64,000 nt of DNA from assembly GCA_028554795.2 (NCBI GenBank), contig CM068839.1, forward strand, positions 14,663,220-14,727,219. Direction: 5' to 3'. The notes under the pieces were generated by a model that worked only from the letters and a program-made list of their open reading frames with translations, was not told the origin of the DNA and searched no databases. A program made the position numbers and the translations under genes. Numbering within the stretch: position 1 is the stretch's first letter; the number at the start of each line of letters is the position of its first letter. Below, in pieces: positions 15,401 through 30,400 of the stretch. The DNA is from Sinohyriopsis cumingii. Lineage: Eukaryota; Mollusca; Bivalvia; Unionida; Unionidae.

Positions 15401-18400
15401 TGTAGGCCCCCTTTTTCCACTCCCCAGTCGCCATGTAAAGGAAACCTGAGATAAATTTTGCAAAGGTTCATTTCTCTCTCCCACAGTGTTAACATCAGTA
15501 CCCTTAAATAGGATGGCTGGCCACTGTAGGACACTTCTTCTCCTTCCCCAGTCCCGCTGGAATGAACACCAGGCCACTGCTGGAGGGTTCCTTCCCTCTG
15601 CATACTGTTCAATTTATTCACTCATTAGGCAGGTCATAGGGTCCCTTCCCATCTCGTCCCAAGTCCCCCTAGAAAGGACACCAAGCCATTATACAGCCTT
15701 TCCTGCCCCCACCCCCATCCCTGTGGATAGGATACAAGGTCACTGCTGCAGGGTTACTTCCCCACCCATTACTGCTTAATTCAGTCTCCCTAATAGGACA
15801 CCAGGCTAGTGCTACAAAGTTCCCCCCACTCACCCTTTGCTGTTTCAGTCCCACTACATAAAATGCAAATCCACTTTGGGGTTCCCCCTGTCCCATATCG
15901 CTGATGGTTTGGATGTTAGGCCATTGCAGAATCCACCCCACCCAACCCTATGTCCCCCTGGATGGCTTGAACACCAGTTTATTGCAGGCATCTCCCATCT
16001 CTTCACTGTTTAATTCAGGATCTTGCCCACCCATTCCCCTTGGATAAGATAGGTATAGCTGTATAGGTGAGTCAGCTAGAGCTGTCAAAGTACCCAGAAT
16101 GAAGTTAGAAAAGCAACAAGTATCTCTTATGAAAAACCTAATCCATTTGCTAGCCACTAGGCTATAGGACTCCCTATGTATAAATACAAAAAAAGTATGC
16201 ATGATTTGCTGTTGAGCTTCATCCTTTACATTCTCATTGATTTTCTTTACTGATTTGGTGAAGTAGTTTCCTTTAGAGAATGTAGCATGTATTTTTGTGT
16301 ATGCATGTGCATGTCTTGGTTAGTTAATTTTGATTTTGATTTTTACCTACTTGAAGTACATACTAATTTAACATAATATGGGCCATGATCTGAGAAACTG
16401 TGTGAGTGATTATTAATATTAAGATATAATATGGGCCATGATGTGAGATACTGTGTGAGTGATTATTAATATTGATCTATATTTTGTGTCATGATCTGAG
16501 ATACTGTGTTGGTGATTATTATAATATAGGTCATGATCTGAGATACTGTGTTGGTGATTATTAATATTAATCTATAATATGTGTCATGATCTGAGATACT
16601 GTGTTGGTGATTATTAATTTAATGTATGATATGGGCCATGATCTGAGATACTGTGTTGGTGATTATTAATTTAATATATAATATAGGTCATGATCTGAGA
16701 TACCATGTGAGTGATTATTAATATTAATCTGTAATTTAAGTCATGTTCTGAGATACTGTGTGTGATTACTAATTTAATATATTTTATGGGTCATGATCTG
16801 AGATACTGTGTGGATGATTATTAATTTAATATATATTATAGGTAATAATTATCTGAGATACTGTGTTGGTGATTATTAATTTAATATATAATATGTGTCA
16901 TGATCTGAGATACTGTGTTGGTGTTTATTAATTTAATGTATAATATAGGTAATTATCTGAGATACTGTGTGAATTATTATTAATTTAATGTATGATATGG
17001 GCCATGATCATAGATAATGTGTTGGTGATTATTAATTTAATATATAATATGGGTCATGATTGAGGTACTGTGTGAGTGTTTATTAATTTAATGTATAATA
17101 TAGGTAATTATCTGAGATACTGTGTGAGTGATTATTAATTTAATATGTAATATGGGTCATGATTTGAGATACTGTGTGAATTATTATTATTTTTAATCTG
17201 TAATATAGGTCATGATCTGAGATACTGTAGTTGATTAAACTTGGTGAAAATACTTATTCATCCTTGTTATCACTGATGCAGATCAATCTATCATTTACCT
17301 GTCTAATTTATTTTCCATGTTTTCCAAAATGTTTCAGGACGAAATTGGAAGAATTGTATTTAACTATTCTTTTTCAGCAATAAATACTGTTGTTGCCTGC
17401 AGTTTGATGTATTCTTACTTAGGAACAATGATCAACACTAGTGTTTATATTTGAAAATTTGATTCTAATGTTTGTCTTACAGCATTCCAGTAGATTTTTA
17501 GTAACTGAATTGGCAAGAAATAAGGTATCCATAAAACAAATAAGCATTTGACCAGTTCAGTGTTTGGCATTCATAAAGACTAACATGATCTACAATATAA
17601 TTTGTTGATATTTAATGAGAATATTATTACCCACCCCCTCATAAAAATGGTTTCATAATGGTTGCTAGGTTTTATTTTGAATCACTACTTAGGAGTCAAA
17701 ATGTTTGACATAGAGCTTAGGAAAAGAGTTTAAAGGTTTTACCTGTCCAATTTCCTCAATTGGTCATGCATTTGCATGATACATCTTTCTCTAAATCTTG
17801 TTGAAAAATATTTTAACCAATAAGAAAGCTGCATTCATTTATTTTCAGTAAAATTTCTAAGTGTGGAGTAAAGATTTTTATTTGAAACATGGAGTCAAGT
17901 TTTATGATGGAGGGGTCAAGCATTGGCATCCTTTTGTTTAAAATTTGGTGGGTTCTTTTGCAGTATTGCTGTTTGCAATAAAGACTTTGCATATACTGAT
18001 CTTGACTGTTGTGTTTCAGAATGGTATGACTATTATTGATATTGACTACTGTGGTTCAGAATGAGGTGAATACTATTGATCTTGACTGCTCTTATTGAGA
18101 ATGAGGTGAATGCTATTGATCTTGACTGCTCTTATTCAGAATGAGGTGAATACTGTTGATCTTGACTACTTTTATTCAGAATGAGGTGAATACTATTGAA
18201 CTTGATATTAAATACTGTGGTTCAGAACAATGTGACTACTATTGATCTTGACTACTGTTTCAGATGGAGGTGATTACTCTTGATCTTGACTACTATGGTT
18301 CAGAATGAGGTGACTACTATTGATCTTGGCTACTTTTATTCGGAATGAGGTGACTACTATTCATTATGACTGCTATGGTTCATAATGAGGTGACTAATGT

Positions 18401-21400
18401 TGACCATGACTGCTGTTGTTCAAAATGAGGTAATTACTCTTAATCTTGACTGTTGTGGTTCAGATTGATGTGACTACTATTGAACTTGACTACTATGATT
18501 CAGAATAAGGTGACTACTATTGATTTTGACTACTATGGTTCAGAATGTGGTGACTACTATTGATCTTGACTGCTATGGTTCAGAATGAGGTGACTACTAT
18601 TGATCTTGGCTACTGTGGTTCAGAATGTGGTGACTACTGTTGATCTTGACTACTATTCTGGTTCAGAAAGAGGTGACTACTATTGATCTTGACTACTATG
18701 GTTCAGAATGAGGTGACTATTATTGATTTTGACTACTATAGTTCAGAATGAGGTGACTGCTATTGATTTTGACTACTATGGTTCAGAATGTGGTGACTAC
18801 TATTGATATTGACTGCTATGGTTCAGAATGAGGTGACTACTATTGATCTTGGCTACTATGGTTCAGAATGTGGTGACTGCTGTTGATCTTGACTACTATT
18901 CTGGTTCAGAATGAGGTGACTACTATTGATTTTGACTACTATGGTTCAGAATGAGGTGACTATTATTGATTTTGACTACTGTGGTTCAGAATGAGGTAAC
19001 TACTGTTGATCTTGACTACTATGGTTCAGAATAAGGTGACTACTGTTGATCTTGACTACTATGGTTCAGAATGACGTGACTATTCATCAGGGTTGGCCTC
19101 TCTGTAGAGAAGCCTCAGACTACAAAAATCACAGTATACATGTTTTAATACTTCCTGTTATAGGCAGAGCAGTATTGTGGGATGAAGTCAGTGTTCCAGA
19201 AGACCTTGTACCTGTTACGGCTGCTGATCAGAGAGAATGTGCAAGTCAAGGGAAGAATCTTCAACAGGCTGGATACACTGCTGGATATCCAGGTTGTCCC
19301 ATCTGATCTGGCTCTTGCACTTAAAGAGGTAAGCAGCAGAAGTCTAACCTTTTGAAACTTGTTCATAATACACAAAAAGTGAACTCAGTTTAGGAGCAAC
19401 TGGTAATTAAAGACCACATGTTCTATGTTCCAGATAGATGTGTGATTTAATATAATTTGACTGTCTGTATTAGCCCTACATAAGATACAAATTATTAAAT
19501 ACAGGCATTTGTTTGAGGACCACCTCTTGGACTGGACTAAGTGACCTCTCAACGCAGTTTTTACATTTCTTCACATCCTTGATTTAAGGTAATGAAAGAA
19601 AGTGGTTGTTTGAACCAAGCGTGATTGCTTATTGAAAGTGATCTTTCATGTAGATTAAACTCTACAGATGTATGAGTCATTGGACAAAGATAAAGTAATA
19701 ACTAGTACAAGCACTGTACTCAAAGGACAAGTTTTGCAATTTCTGTTAAACTATTTATTGCCAGTCAACAGACTGTATGATGGTGCAAGTTTCCAGGTAA
19801 AGAAGATCATCAAGGTGGCATCAGGCCGTACTTTCTCGAAACTTCTCAACAGTTTTCCATAAATTGAGATTTTGCATTATCTTGCTTGTACTAATCAACA
19901 CTGGAATTTTTGAAAAGGCAGATATACAAGAAAGGGTGAAAACAACTTGACAATTTAAAATTTTACTTGTTTTGATTATTTTACTTTTATTAAGGAATTT
20001 AGGAATTTCTTATATTAGAAAAACTATTGAGATATTCCATAGAGTTTAAATTAATAATTACAGGTGAATGAAGAACACTGTAATTACATTTAAAATCCTT
20101 GATGCCTGCTTAATGTTCAGTAAATGGCATTCTTCCAAACCAAACAAAAGAAAGGCACTGCAAACACTCAGTTTGATGAAGAAAATTGGAATATTAAGTG
20201 AAATAGAGTTCAGAGTACCAATACAGACATATTTTATGTTTTACAATAAATATGGCAAATCCAAGTTGACATTTCCACATTTACAGTGAAGTTTATTTAG
20301 TCCTAATTATTAAATCAGTAAAAATATAATTAAAAAATAAATAAATTCAATGAGCAAAGATAAAATAGGAGAGATATCAGAGATGCCCACTATTTCAAAT
20401 TTTGTTGAATTAATATTAGTTTTTAGTGAAAATTCTGCATTCCAAATAATATTGATGAAATTCTTAAAAATCTTAAAAAAATTTAATGAAATTTTGAACA
20501 GGATGTTTTTATTTGGAGGCAGTAAGATAGAAGAGGACTATAGCAGTGATTCCCGATCTCAGGATGCAACCTAAGTCAGGATTCATGGGGGATCATCAAC
20601 AGGGTCATGAAGGTTATCAAAATAAAATGGGCGTTGGGAGGTCCTGATGGTAGCCAGTTTAGTTTTGTAGCTAAACAGGTTGGGATCCACTGTTCTATAA
20701 CATCAACTTGAGAGACTGGTGTAAAAACACCAAATTACTGAAGAAGAACCAGTCAGACTATAAATAGGCGAAAAATAATGGCACAGTTGAAAAGAAAAGA
20801 AAGATGCAGATAATTTGAGCAACCCCCTCCCCCAGGCTGTCTATGGTTATCATTTTGGCAATAAATGTTGAAGGTATTAAAGGTTCTGGTACCATTTATT
20901 CTCATTGGACATTATATGTTGATGACTGTGTACATGGTTGTATAGGTTCATTGTAAGATGCAGCAATTAATGTATAGAATTTTTTTAAATACTTTTAGCT
21001 AGCGTGTTATCCATTTTAGATGTCTGCCACAATTCTGAAAAATTCTGCTAATATTAGTTTCAAGCATGCCCATGGGCTGACATCTCTGTGTAATTAGAAT
21101 TTTTTATCAATTAGCAGAAATATATTTGACAATTTTCAGGTATTTATTGCCAATCAGACTAACTGTCTAAAGGTACGAGCCAATCAAGTAAAGAAGATTG
21201 TTCTGCTGGCATCAGAACATCAGCATGAAGTCCCAGAATTCCTAGAATTGCTCAATGTCCTGGTGAAAGTTGAGGGTCTGAACCTAACAATCAAGCGTAA
21301 CCAGGCACTGGTTATGAAGTATGTTATGCAGAACTTCAAGAAGTCAGGATATGTCCTAGATCAACCCCATGAAACTAAGTATGTACCTTCTCTGACTAAT

Positions 21401-24400
21401 ATAAAATCCTGAGCCCTGGGACACTAAGCATGTACCTTCTCTGACTAGTATAAAATCCTGAGCCCTGGGGCACTAAGCATGTACCTTCTCTGACTAATAT
21501 AAAATCCTGAGCCCTGGGACACTAAGCATGTACCTTCTCTGACTAGTATAAAATCCTGAGCCCTGGGACACTAAGCATGTACCTTCTCTGACTAATATAA
21601 AATTCTAAGCCCTGGGACACTAAGTATGTACCTCACCTGACTAATATAAAACTCTAAGCCCTGGGACACTAAGCATGTACCTTCTCTGACTAATGTAAAC
21701 TTCTAAGCCCTGAGACACTAAGCATGAACCTCACCTGACTAATATAAAATTATTCTGAGCCCTGGAAAACTAAGCATGTATCTTCTCTGACTAATATAAA
21801 ACTCTAAGCCCTGGGACACTAAGCATGTACCTCACCTGACTAATGTAACATTCTAAGCTCTGGGACACTAAGCATGTACCTTACCTGACTAATATAAAAT
21901 TCTAAGCCCTGTGACACTAAGCATGTACCTCACCTGACTAATATAAAATTCTAAGCCCTGGGACACTAAGCATGTTCCTCACCTGACTAATATAAAATTC
22001 TAAGCCCTGTGACACTAAGCGTGTACCTCACCTGACTAATATAAAATTCTAAGCCCTGGGACACTAAGCATGTACCTCACCTGACTAATATATGAGTAGC
22101 TCTTTATAAAGTACTGTTACTTAGTATTTTTTCATTTGTGCACTTTTTAAAAATTAGTCTGTTTTGTGTTTTAACATTAAATGAAACAAAATGTAGCCAT
22201 TATATTTGGACTGAAGTGAGTCTTATAAAATATGGCAAGCGTTTTGTGTGCCCTAAGATCATGGACACATGTTAGTCTTAGAAAATAGGGTATATAGGAT
22301 TCTGTGTTTCCTAGGACCGTGGACACAAGTTAGACTTATACAATGGGATATTTGGGATTCTGTGTGCCCTAGGACCATGGACACAAGTTAGTAGGGCAAG
22401 GATTATGTGTGTCCTTGGACTCTGGACACAAGTTTGTTTTATACCATAGGATATATAGGATTCTGTACGACCAAGGATCATGGACACAAGTTAGTCTTAT
22501 AAAATAGAATATATAGGATTATTGGTGCCCATGGACCATCCATCTGTCCTTCCTTCCATCAGTTGCACAATTTTGTGAATATTACTAGTCTTGTAGTTTT
22601 TAATGGATTGTAGGATGACTTTGTAGATATATTATGTCATCAGTTAGCTGAAAATGTGCATATGGACAAAATTGCTGTGACCCTGCAATTTTTAACTTGC
22701 CTGGTCATAAGGACAAGAGAGCTACATGTCTGGCCATTGATCTATCATGTCCAAGAGAGCTACAGGTCTGGTCATTCATCTGTCATGGCCAAGAGAGCTA
22801 CAGATCTGGTCATTCATCTGTCATGGCCAAAATAGCTACAGGTTTGGTCATTCATCTGTCATGTATCTTTGATCATCCATTCAGTTATTTACTTCCTTTT
22901 CTAAAAATCGCTTGCCCATTTTACACACAATTATGGAGATAATATTTTGGCATCAAGACCATTCAGGTCTTGTTCAGTGGAAATTAATTGTTTGTCCAAT
23001 ATGACCATTGTTACTAAAATAAATCTTTTAATGCCAATTTCCCATCAAATGTGGATGATTGCCATTGAAAATAGAAAAGCATTTAATAACTTCTAATAAA
23101 CAGAATTTGACCAAATTTTACTGAAAGTATGTTAGGTTAAACTGTAAATGGCCTTTCGGATTATGCAAATTATGCCAATCTACCATCAAATATGACCACC
23201 ATTACTAAATATAGAAAACTATTTACACAGCATTATGTCTGAAAACTGTTTAATGGAATTTGACCAACATTGATACAGAGCATCCTGGTGTTGAAGTCTT
23301 ACAGTATATATGAATTATATTAATTATGTCAATGTGCCATAAAATATTAATGACATGTAAAAACCAGAGAAACCTTGAGGCAGTTTTTTTCAATAAGCAT
23401 ATGCAATTAGCAGTACTTGAAGAAATTTCTCCAGAATTCTACTGATAGAAATTTCATGGGTATCTTGCACTTGGCATTTAGGCAGATTAAGCTGGGTGGG
23501 TGATCACAGGCTCACTTTTGTTAAGAAAGTTATTGCCCCTGTTTGACTTGCAGCTAAATACAGTGCATTATAAAATCTTGCGAGAGCTGCCATCTCACAG
23601 TTTTGAATGGATCGCTATGTAACTTGGTACATGTTATGGTCATTATCAGAAGAAGTGTGTATTGACAAAGTACTTTGCTCCTGCAATTTTTGTCAGAGTT
23701 ATTGCCCCTTTTGGACTTGAAGATGGCTGTATTACATAACAGAGTCCTGTGAAAACTAGTCTCAATTTTATAATATATTACTATGTAGTGTATGACAGAA
23801 TATTGAGAACGCTACTATTTTCAGAGGGGCCTTAAGTGGCCGAGTGGTCCAAAACGCTCTTCGTTACGGATCACTGCCATCTCACCTCTGTCTGTGTGGG
23901 TTCGAGTCTAGGATTCGGCCAATGTGGGTATGTGAGAAAACTTGCCAGTAGTTTCTCGTGGGTCGGTGGTTCTTCCCGGGCTTTTCCCGGGTTCTTCCTC
24001 CACCATTAATACTGGCCACCATGCATAGCCTATCATGTGCTGAAAAATGGTGTTAAACCCCACAACAACAACAACAACTATTTTCAGTTTTCAGTAAATT
24101 ACTATGTATTGTGTGACAGAATATTGTGAACACAAATAATTAGAGAGATTTCAATTGATTACTGCATAGTGTGTGACAGATTTTCATGTACATCTATTTT
24201 CATACCTTTCATTGAATTGCTGTGTAATGTGTGACAGAATATTGTGAACACAACTAGTTGCACAGTTTTCAATGAAGTACTATGGTGTGTGTGACAATAT
24301 TTGTAAATGCAACTAGCTTTAGTTTATGATGGATTGCTGTGTAATGTGTGACATAATCGTGAACACAACTAGTTGCAGTTTTCAGTGGATTGCTAAGAGG

Positions 24401-27400
24401 TGTGTGACAAAATATTGTGAACACAGTATTAGTTTTTGATAGATTGCTATTTAGTGTGTGACAGAATACTGTGAACACAACTAGTTTTAGTTTTGAAGGA
24501 TTGCTATGTAGTGTGTGACAAAATGTTGTGAACACAATTAGTATTAGGTTTTGATGGATTGTTATTTAGTGTGTGACAGAATCTTGTGAACACAACTAGT
24601 TTCACAGTTTTCAGTGGATTACTATGTAGGGTGTAACATAATCTTGTGAACACATCAATTAGTTTCACAGTTATCAGTGGATTGCTATGTAGGGTGTAAC
24701 ATAATCTTGTGAACACATCAATTAGTTTCACAGTTTTCAGTGGATTTCTATGTAGGGTGTAACAGAATCTTGTGAACACATCAATTAGTTTCAGTTTTCA
24801 GTGGATCACTATGTAGCATGTGACAAAATATTGTGAATACAATTACTATTCCAGTTTTTAGAGGATTGCTATGAAACTTGGTACATATTATGGTCATTCT
24901 CAGAGATGTGTATGTTGACTAATCACTTTAGTCATTCAATATTTTGAAAGTGTTACTGTACTTAATTCAAGTTAAGTTACAGCTGTATGCAAAACATATA
25001 TGTGACAGAATTTTGCAGTCTTTCCATTATTGATAGATTTGAGTTGTTCTTGGTACAAATGGTCATATCAAGACATGCATATTAACCAATCTTGCATGCT
25101 TTCATGATAATTTGTAAGAGTTATTGCCTTATTTGTTTGCAAATGGAAGCAGCTAGTGTCAGTTTTTTTAACTGATAACGCATATTCATCATGGTGAGGT
25201 AGGAGTGAGATGGAGGAGGGACATGGCTAACATTAATATGAGTTTCTTATGAAGTATCTGATCCAAATTGTCAGATCTAAACTCTCAGAACAATTTGTTT
25301 AAACTTACTCCATGCTTGTCACTGTTAGTGCTCACATAGCTTTTTTTATTGGCCTGTACACACATAGTATAAAGATGACTGTGAAGCGTAGACACACCAT
25401 TTCCATTATTCAGTCTGACCAAGCATTAGCTGGCATATTTACTGACTTATTAACCTTGGGAATGTCACTCCACTGACTGGGCATTCTATTTACATTAGCT
25501 CATTCCACTGGCTTGGCATTCTATTTACATTAGCTCTTTCCACTGTCTGGGCATTCTGTTTACAATGGCTAATTCCTCTGGCTGTTAATTCTGTTTACAA
25601 TAGCTCATTTCCCTGGCTGGGCGTTCTATTTACAATTGCTTATTTCCCTGACTGTGCATTCTAATTACAATAGTTCATTCCATGGATGGCATTCTAATTA
25701 CATTGGGTCATTCCATTGGCTGAGCATTCTATTTACAATAGCTCATTCCACTGGGTGGGCATTCTATTTACAATAGCTCATTCCACTGGCTGGGCATTAT
25801 AATTATAATAGCTCATTCCACTGGCTGAGCATTATAATTATAATAGCTCATTCCATTGGTTGGGCATTTTATTTACAATAGCTCATTCCACTAGCTGGGC
25901 ATCATAATTACAGTAGCTCATTCCACTATCTGGGCATTATGATTATAATAGCTTATTCCACTGGCTGAGCTGTCTTTTTACAGTAGTTCATTTCAATGGC
26001 TGGGAATTCTATTTACATTAGCTTGTTCCAATGGCTGAGTATTCTGTTTACCTTAGCTCTTTCCACTGGCTGAGCATTCTATTTACGTTCACTTGTTCCA
26101 CTGGCTGTGTAGTGTATTTATGAGTACCTCTTTCCACTGGCTGGACATTCTATTTATGGTAGCTTATTCCACTGGCTGGATGAACTAGTTATAGTAGCTA
26201 ATATATAATAAATAATGTGATTACTACAAAATATTGAGTGATGAAATTAAAAAATAGATATATAAATAGACTAGGTCCAGACCAATGTAAAAATTATCTT
26301 TGTATATGTTTGTGTGCTTTGACTTGTTTCCATTGTTATCTTGCCAACAGGTGCATATCCATACTTGATACTGATAATATCTAGCATCGTGAATCCATTT
26401 TCATTAAAAGAGTGCTGTCTTATGAGCCTGAGGTCTTTTGAACACAAAACATTTGAGATTAACTTGAGTATAAGTCATGTTCTTGTCCATAAACAGATAA
26501 CAGATGGCTGTCGACCATGACCTGGTACTCCAACTTTTCAAGCCATGCTTTAACATTTCACAAATGGCAGATTTACTGACATTAAGGTTGATATTCTTGC
26601 AGTTCTTATCTAATCTAATCTTATTTTAATGGAAGCCTTTTCTATCTTCATAGCTTTTAAGGGCACATTTTATTCTATTTGCTTTTTTGGTGGCTCACAG
26701 CCCATTATTGTGGCTTTGTATGGTAAGTTGTGCAAAAATATTGCCATGCTCTTCAAACAGATCTCCTAGTAAGAAGAAACCTGTTAAAACTTTCCTGTAA
26801 ATATACCACTGGGATCTTTACCAGTGTGTTCTCTAAAGAAAATTTCTTGCAAACTGTAACTAATCAACTAACAGTCAAATGTGTACTACAACTCTTTTAC
26901 CATATTGGTCATATCTTAAACTAAAACTTTACTACCGCAAAGGCAAGGCTTCATTATTTAACACAGATAATATTTACAAAACAGAAACGGTCCAATTCGA
27001 ATATGCAAATTAAAGAAACCACCTGACAAATGGGGCCCCTGGAGGCTATGTGGACTAATTTAGGCACTTGACTTTACAGATCACTACATCTCACCTCTGC
27101 ATGAGTTTGAGTCTTGGGCTCAGACAGCATAAGTATATAAGAAAGCTTGGCAATAGCTTGCTGTGGATCAGTGTTTCTTCCTTGGGTTTTGCCATCATCT
27201 TCCTCCACCTAATATACTGGTCACCATGTAAAGATTATGATATGCTGAAAAATGGCATTAAACCCATAACAACCAATCAACCTGACAAGCTGAGCACAGG
27301 GAATAATTCTCAATGTGCAAAAACTTGTTCTTAAGAAAATAAAACCAAGCAACTTTTGGAAAACTATACAAAGTACCTAACAGGGTTTTATCTGCTGTTC

Positions 27401-30400
27401 CTTTTTGTTTTCCTATATATGTACCTCTTTTTAACTCTGCTGGTCATATACCAGAAGATTTAATGGGATGACCTGCTGTCCACTGTTTTACATCTGTTAT
27501 CCCGAGTCTGACATCCATCAATCTGTCCATTAACACAAGTATTTATCGCTACTTCTCCAAAACTGCTTGGGGGATTGCCATGAAACTTTATACACAAATA
27601 TATCCCAAGGTCTAGTTGTTTCTGCATGAAAATGTTGCTGCTCAGACATCCAATATGGCTACCACAGCAGCCATATTGAAAATCATGTTTTCACAACTCC
27701 TTCTGAATGGATGTTGATATCAGCATGAGATGACTTCTTATGATGTCTTGTTGGTCATAATGAAAATAGTTGTACTTGGACATCCAGTATGGCCACCATA
27801 GCAGCCATCTTGAAGATCTTGTTAATACTACTCCTAAATGGATTTTCATAACATGGGGTTTCACTAAAAGAAATTATGATTTTTAGGTGCTTTTAAATTA
27901 AAATGTTGTTGTTGATAGGTTATACATGGTGGCCTGTATATCTGGTGGAGGAAAACCCCCAGGAAGAAGTACCAACCCATATGAAGTTACTGGCAAGCTT
28001 TCTTACATAACCATGTTGGCTAGTCTGAGACTCAAACCCACATGGACAGAGGTAAGATGTCAAGGATCTGTAAAGGCAAGCAACTTAGACCACTCAGCCA
28101 CCCAGGGTCTTAAAATAATAAACCAATTTGACATCCAATATGGCTGCCATCTTAAAAATTTTGTATTTGTTTCCCCTGAATAGAAAGTCATATTTACATG
28201 GGGTTTTCAACAGAAGAATTCTCATGATGTCCGATTTATTCCAAATGAAAATGATGCTGACCTGACATCCAACATAACCACAACAACAATCAATTTGAAA
28301 ATCTTAGTACTGCTACTCCAAAGTAGAAAGTCATAATTAATTTGGGTTTTGACAGAAAGACTTCTTGTGCTATTGAGTTTGTTTTAAATAGAAATTGTGC
28401 CAATCTGATATTCACTATGGCTGATACAGGGGTCATCTTCAGAATTATATAACAAATGTCCTCCTACATGAGTCTTATCAGTATTTGAAGAATTAATAGA
28501 AACTTTAGGCTTTCACCCCCTCCACTTTCCAACATATCATACTGGACAGTATGGTGTTTATTATAATGAATTTATCATTTCAGTTTTCAGGATGTGAATA
28601 TTCCAGGATACTTTTGTTTGAATCACATGATTTTGATTGTGCATTTTCTTGTAGCTTTACTTTAAAATTGATGTGCTATTCTGTGAGGAACACATAACTG
28701 GAGGGATGAAGTTTCATTAAATTTATGATTACAAAACTTGGCTGTTTGATTATAAGCAAACCTGAATAGATTCTCTTTCTCTCTCTCTCCAGTTCTATTC
28801 GTTTCAAGTTCAAAGAGACCATCAGTACATTTAGTGTTCAATACCACACTGTACATTACGATTTCATGGTATAGTAACTGTTTCTATTTTAGTTTTCCAA
28901 AATTTATTTTGTGCTTAACTGTGATCTGTTAACATATTTTGCTGCTGATGCAGGGAGAAGATTCTGACCAATCAGATGGAGACTCCAGGCCACCTGACCT
29001 ACTTTGTCAACCTTGTGGACCTGCTGGCTACATGTGCTGAGGTAAAAGAACAACATACAAGCTTATAAAGGGTTCAATCTTGATAAATTGAAATATCCAT
29101 CAGGATATTAATTCCGTATACAATGGTTAAGGCTTTACAGGTTAGAGAGATATTTCTGTGTATGTGCTCCTTTCTTTACATTGTTTTCTTGGACATGTAT
29201 TGTCTACAATGGAAGGTATTCACATTATACTGTGCCTAAATGTCCCTACTTTAAGAAGCAGATGGTATGTGGGATTAACATTGACTATCGGTGTCAAGTT
29301 TCTGTTTGTGCACTTTGTCTCAACATACTGATGATGATGTTCATCCATCAGTGTCAGTGAGGACCATTCAATGTCTTCACATCAAGGGGGGTGGGTCCAG
29401 AGATGGCTGATCAGTCTGATACGGGCCCAGAAGAGTGTTGCAGTGGGGACATGGATGTACAAGTTGCTGACTGGGAGTTGCAGGACTGCTGTTCCTGGAT
29501 TTGCGCAGATTACATTTCTCAGCTGCATCCACCAGTCTTTTCTGCTCAAATGCTGCCCCACTGACATTGTTTTGACTGTGCCAAGCAGATCAGTTAGCAG
29601 CGACACTCTCCCAGCTGTCAGGGTCAATGCCTAAGTTCTTCAGTGAGGCCTTGAGGGTGTCCTTGTGTCTCTTTTTTTTACCAGCGTGAGATCTCCAGCC
29701 TTGCTGTAGCTCTCCATAGAAGACAACATGGCCAGCCCATCAGAGTTGTGCCTTGCACAGCATGGTGTGGATGCTTGTCATGCTGGCCTGAGTGATCACC
29801 TCTGTGTTTGGTACCTTGTCCTGCCATCTGATTTTCATTAATATTCTCAGGGAGCTCACATGGAAGTGGTTCAGTTTTTTAACATGGCAGCTATACACAG
29901 TCCAGGTCTTGCAAGCAAAGAGTAGGGTGGGGAGAAGAACCATTGCGTAGACTTTGAGTTTGGTGGCAAGCTTGATACCTTTCATATCCCAAATATTTGA
30001 GCAGAGTCTGCCAAATGCTATGCTGACCTTGGCAATCCTGGTGTTGACCTCAGCGTCTATGTGGTCTGCTTGTGAGAGGGTGCTGCCGAGGTATGTGAAC
30101 CTGTCTACATGTTTGAGCTTTTGACCATTGACAGTGATGGATGGTTCCAGGTAATCTTTTGCAGGAGGTGACTATGGAAAAAAGGTCCATGCTCTGTTGC
30201 ATGCCTTCCTCCATGCTGGAGTTGAGGGCACAGGCATCTGTAAACAGGAGGTCGCAGATGTTCTCAACCTGGACTTTGGTTTTGGTTTGAAGCCTCCTCA
30301 GTTTGAACAACTTCCATCCAAATGGTATTGGAGACCTACTCCCACATCACTATCCTTGAAAGCATCCATCAACATTGCGGAGAACATGAGGCTGAAGAGA

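Noticed and set aside
18000-19085. Exon 6 acceptor-seeded array
   Set aside because: There is an 80-bp gap of unrelated sequence between the last unit and the acceptor, and the unit's TTCAG does not match TGTTATAG.
19046-19306. 86-codon ORF over exon 6
   Set aside because: Wrong frame; the frame set by neighbouring exons encodes the family-like helix instead.
19668-19862. Additional IP3R exon
   Set aside because: Exons 6 and 7 join seamlessly in phase and in the family alignment; there is no good splice-site pair around this ORF.
23825-23910. tRNA gene
   Set aside because: A and B boxes are present, but the sequence does not fold into a full tRNA and continues into a SINE body with target duplications.
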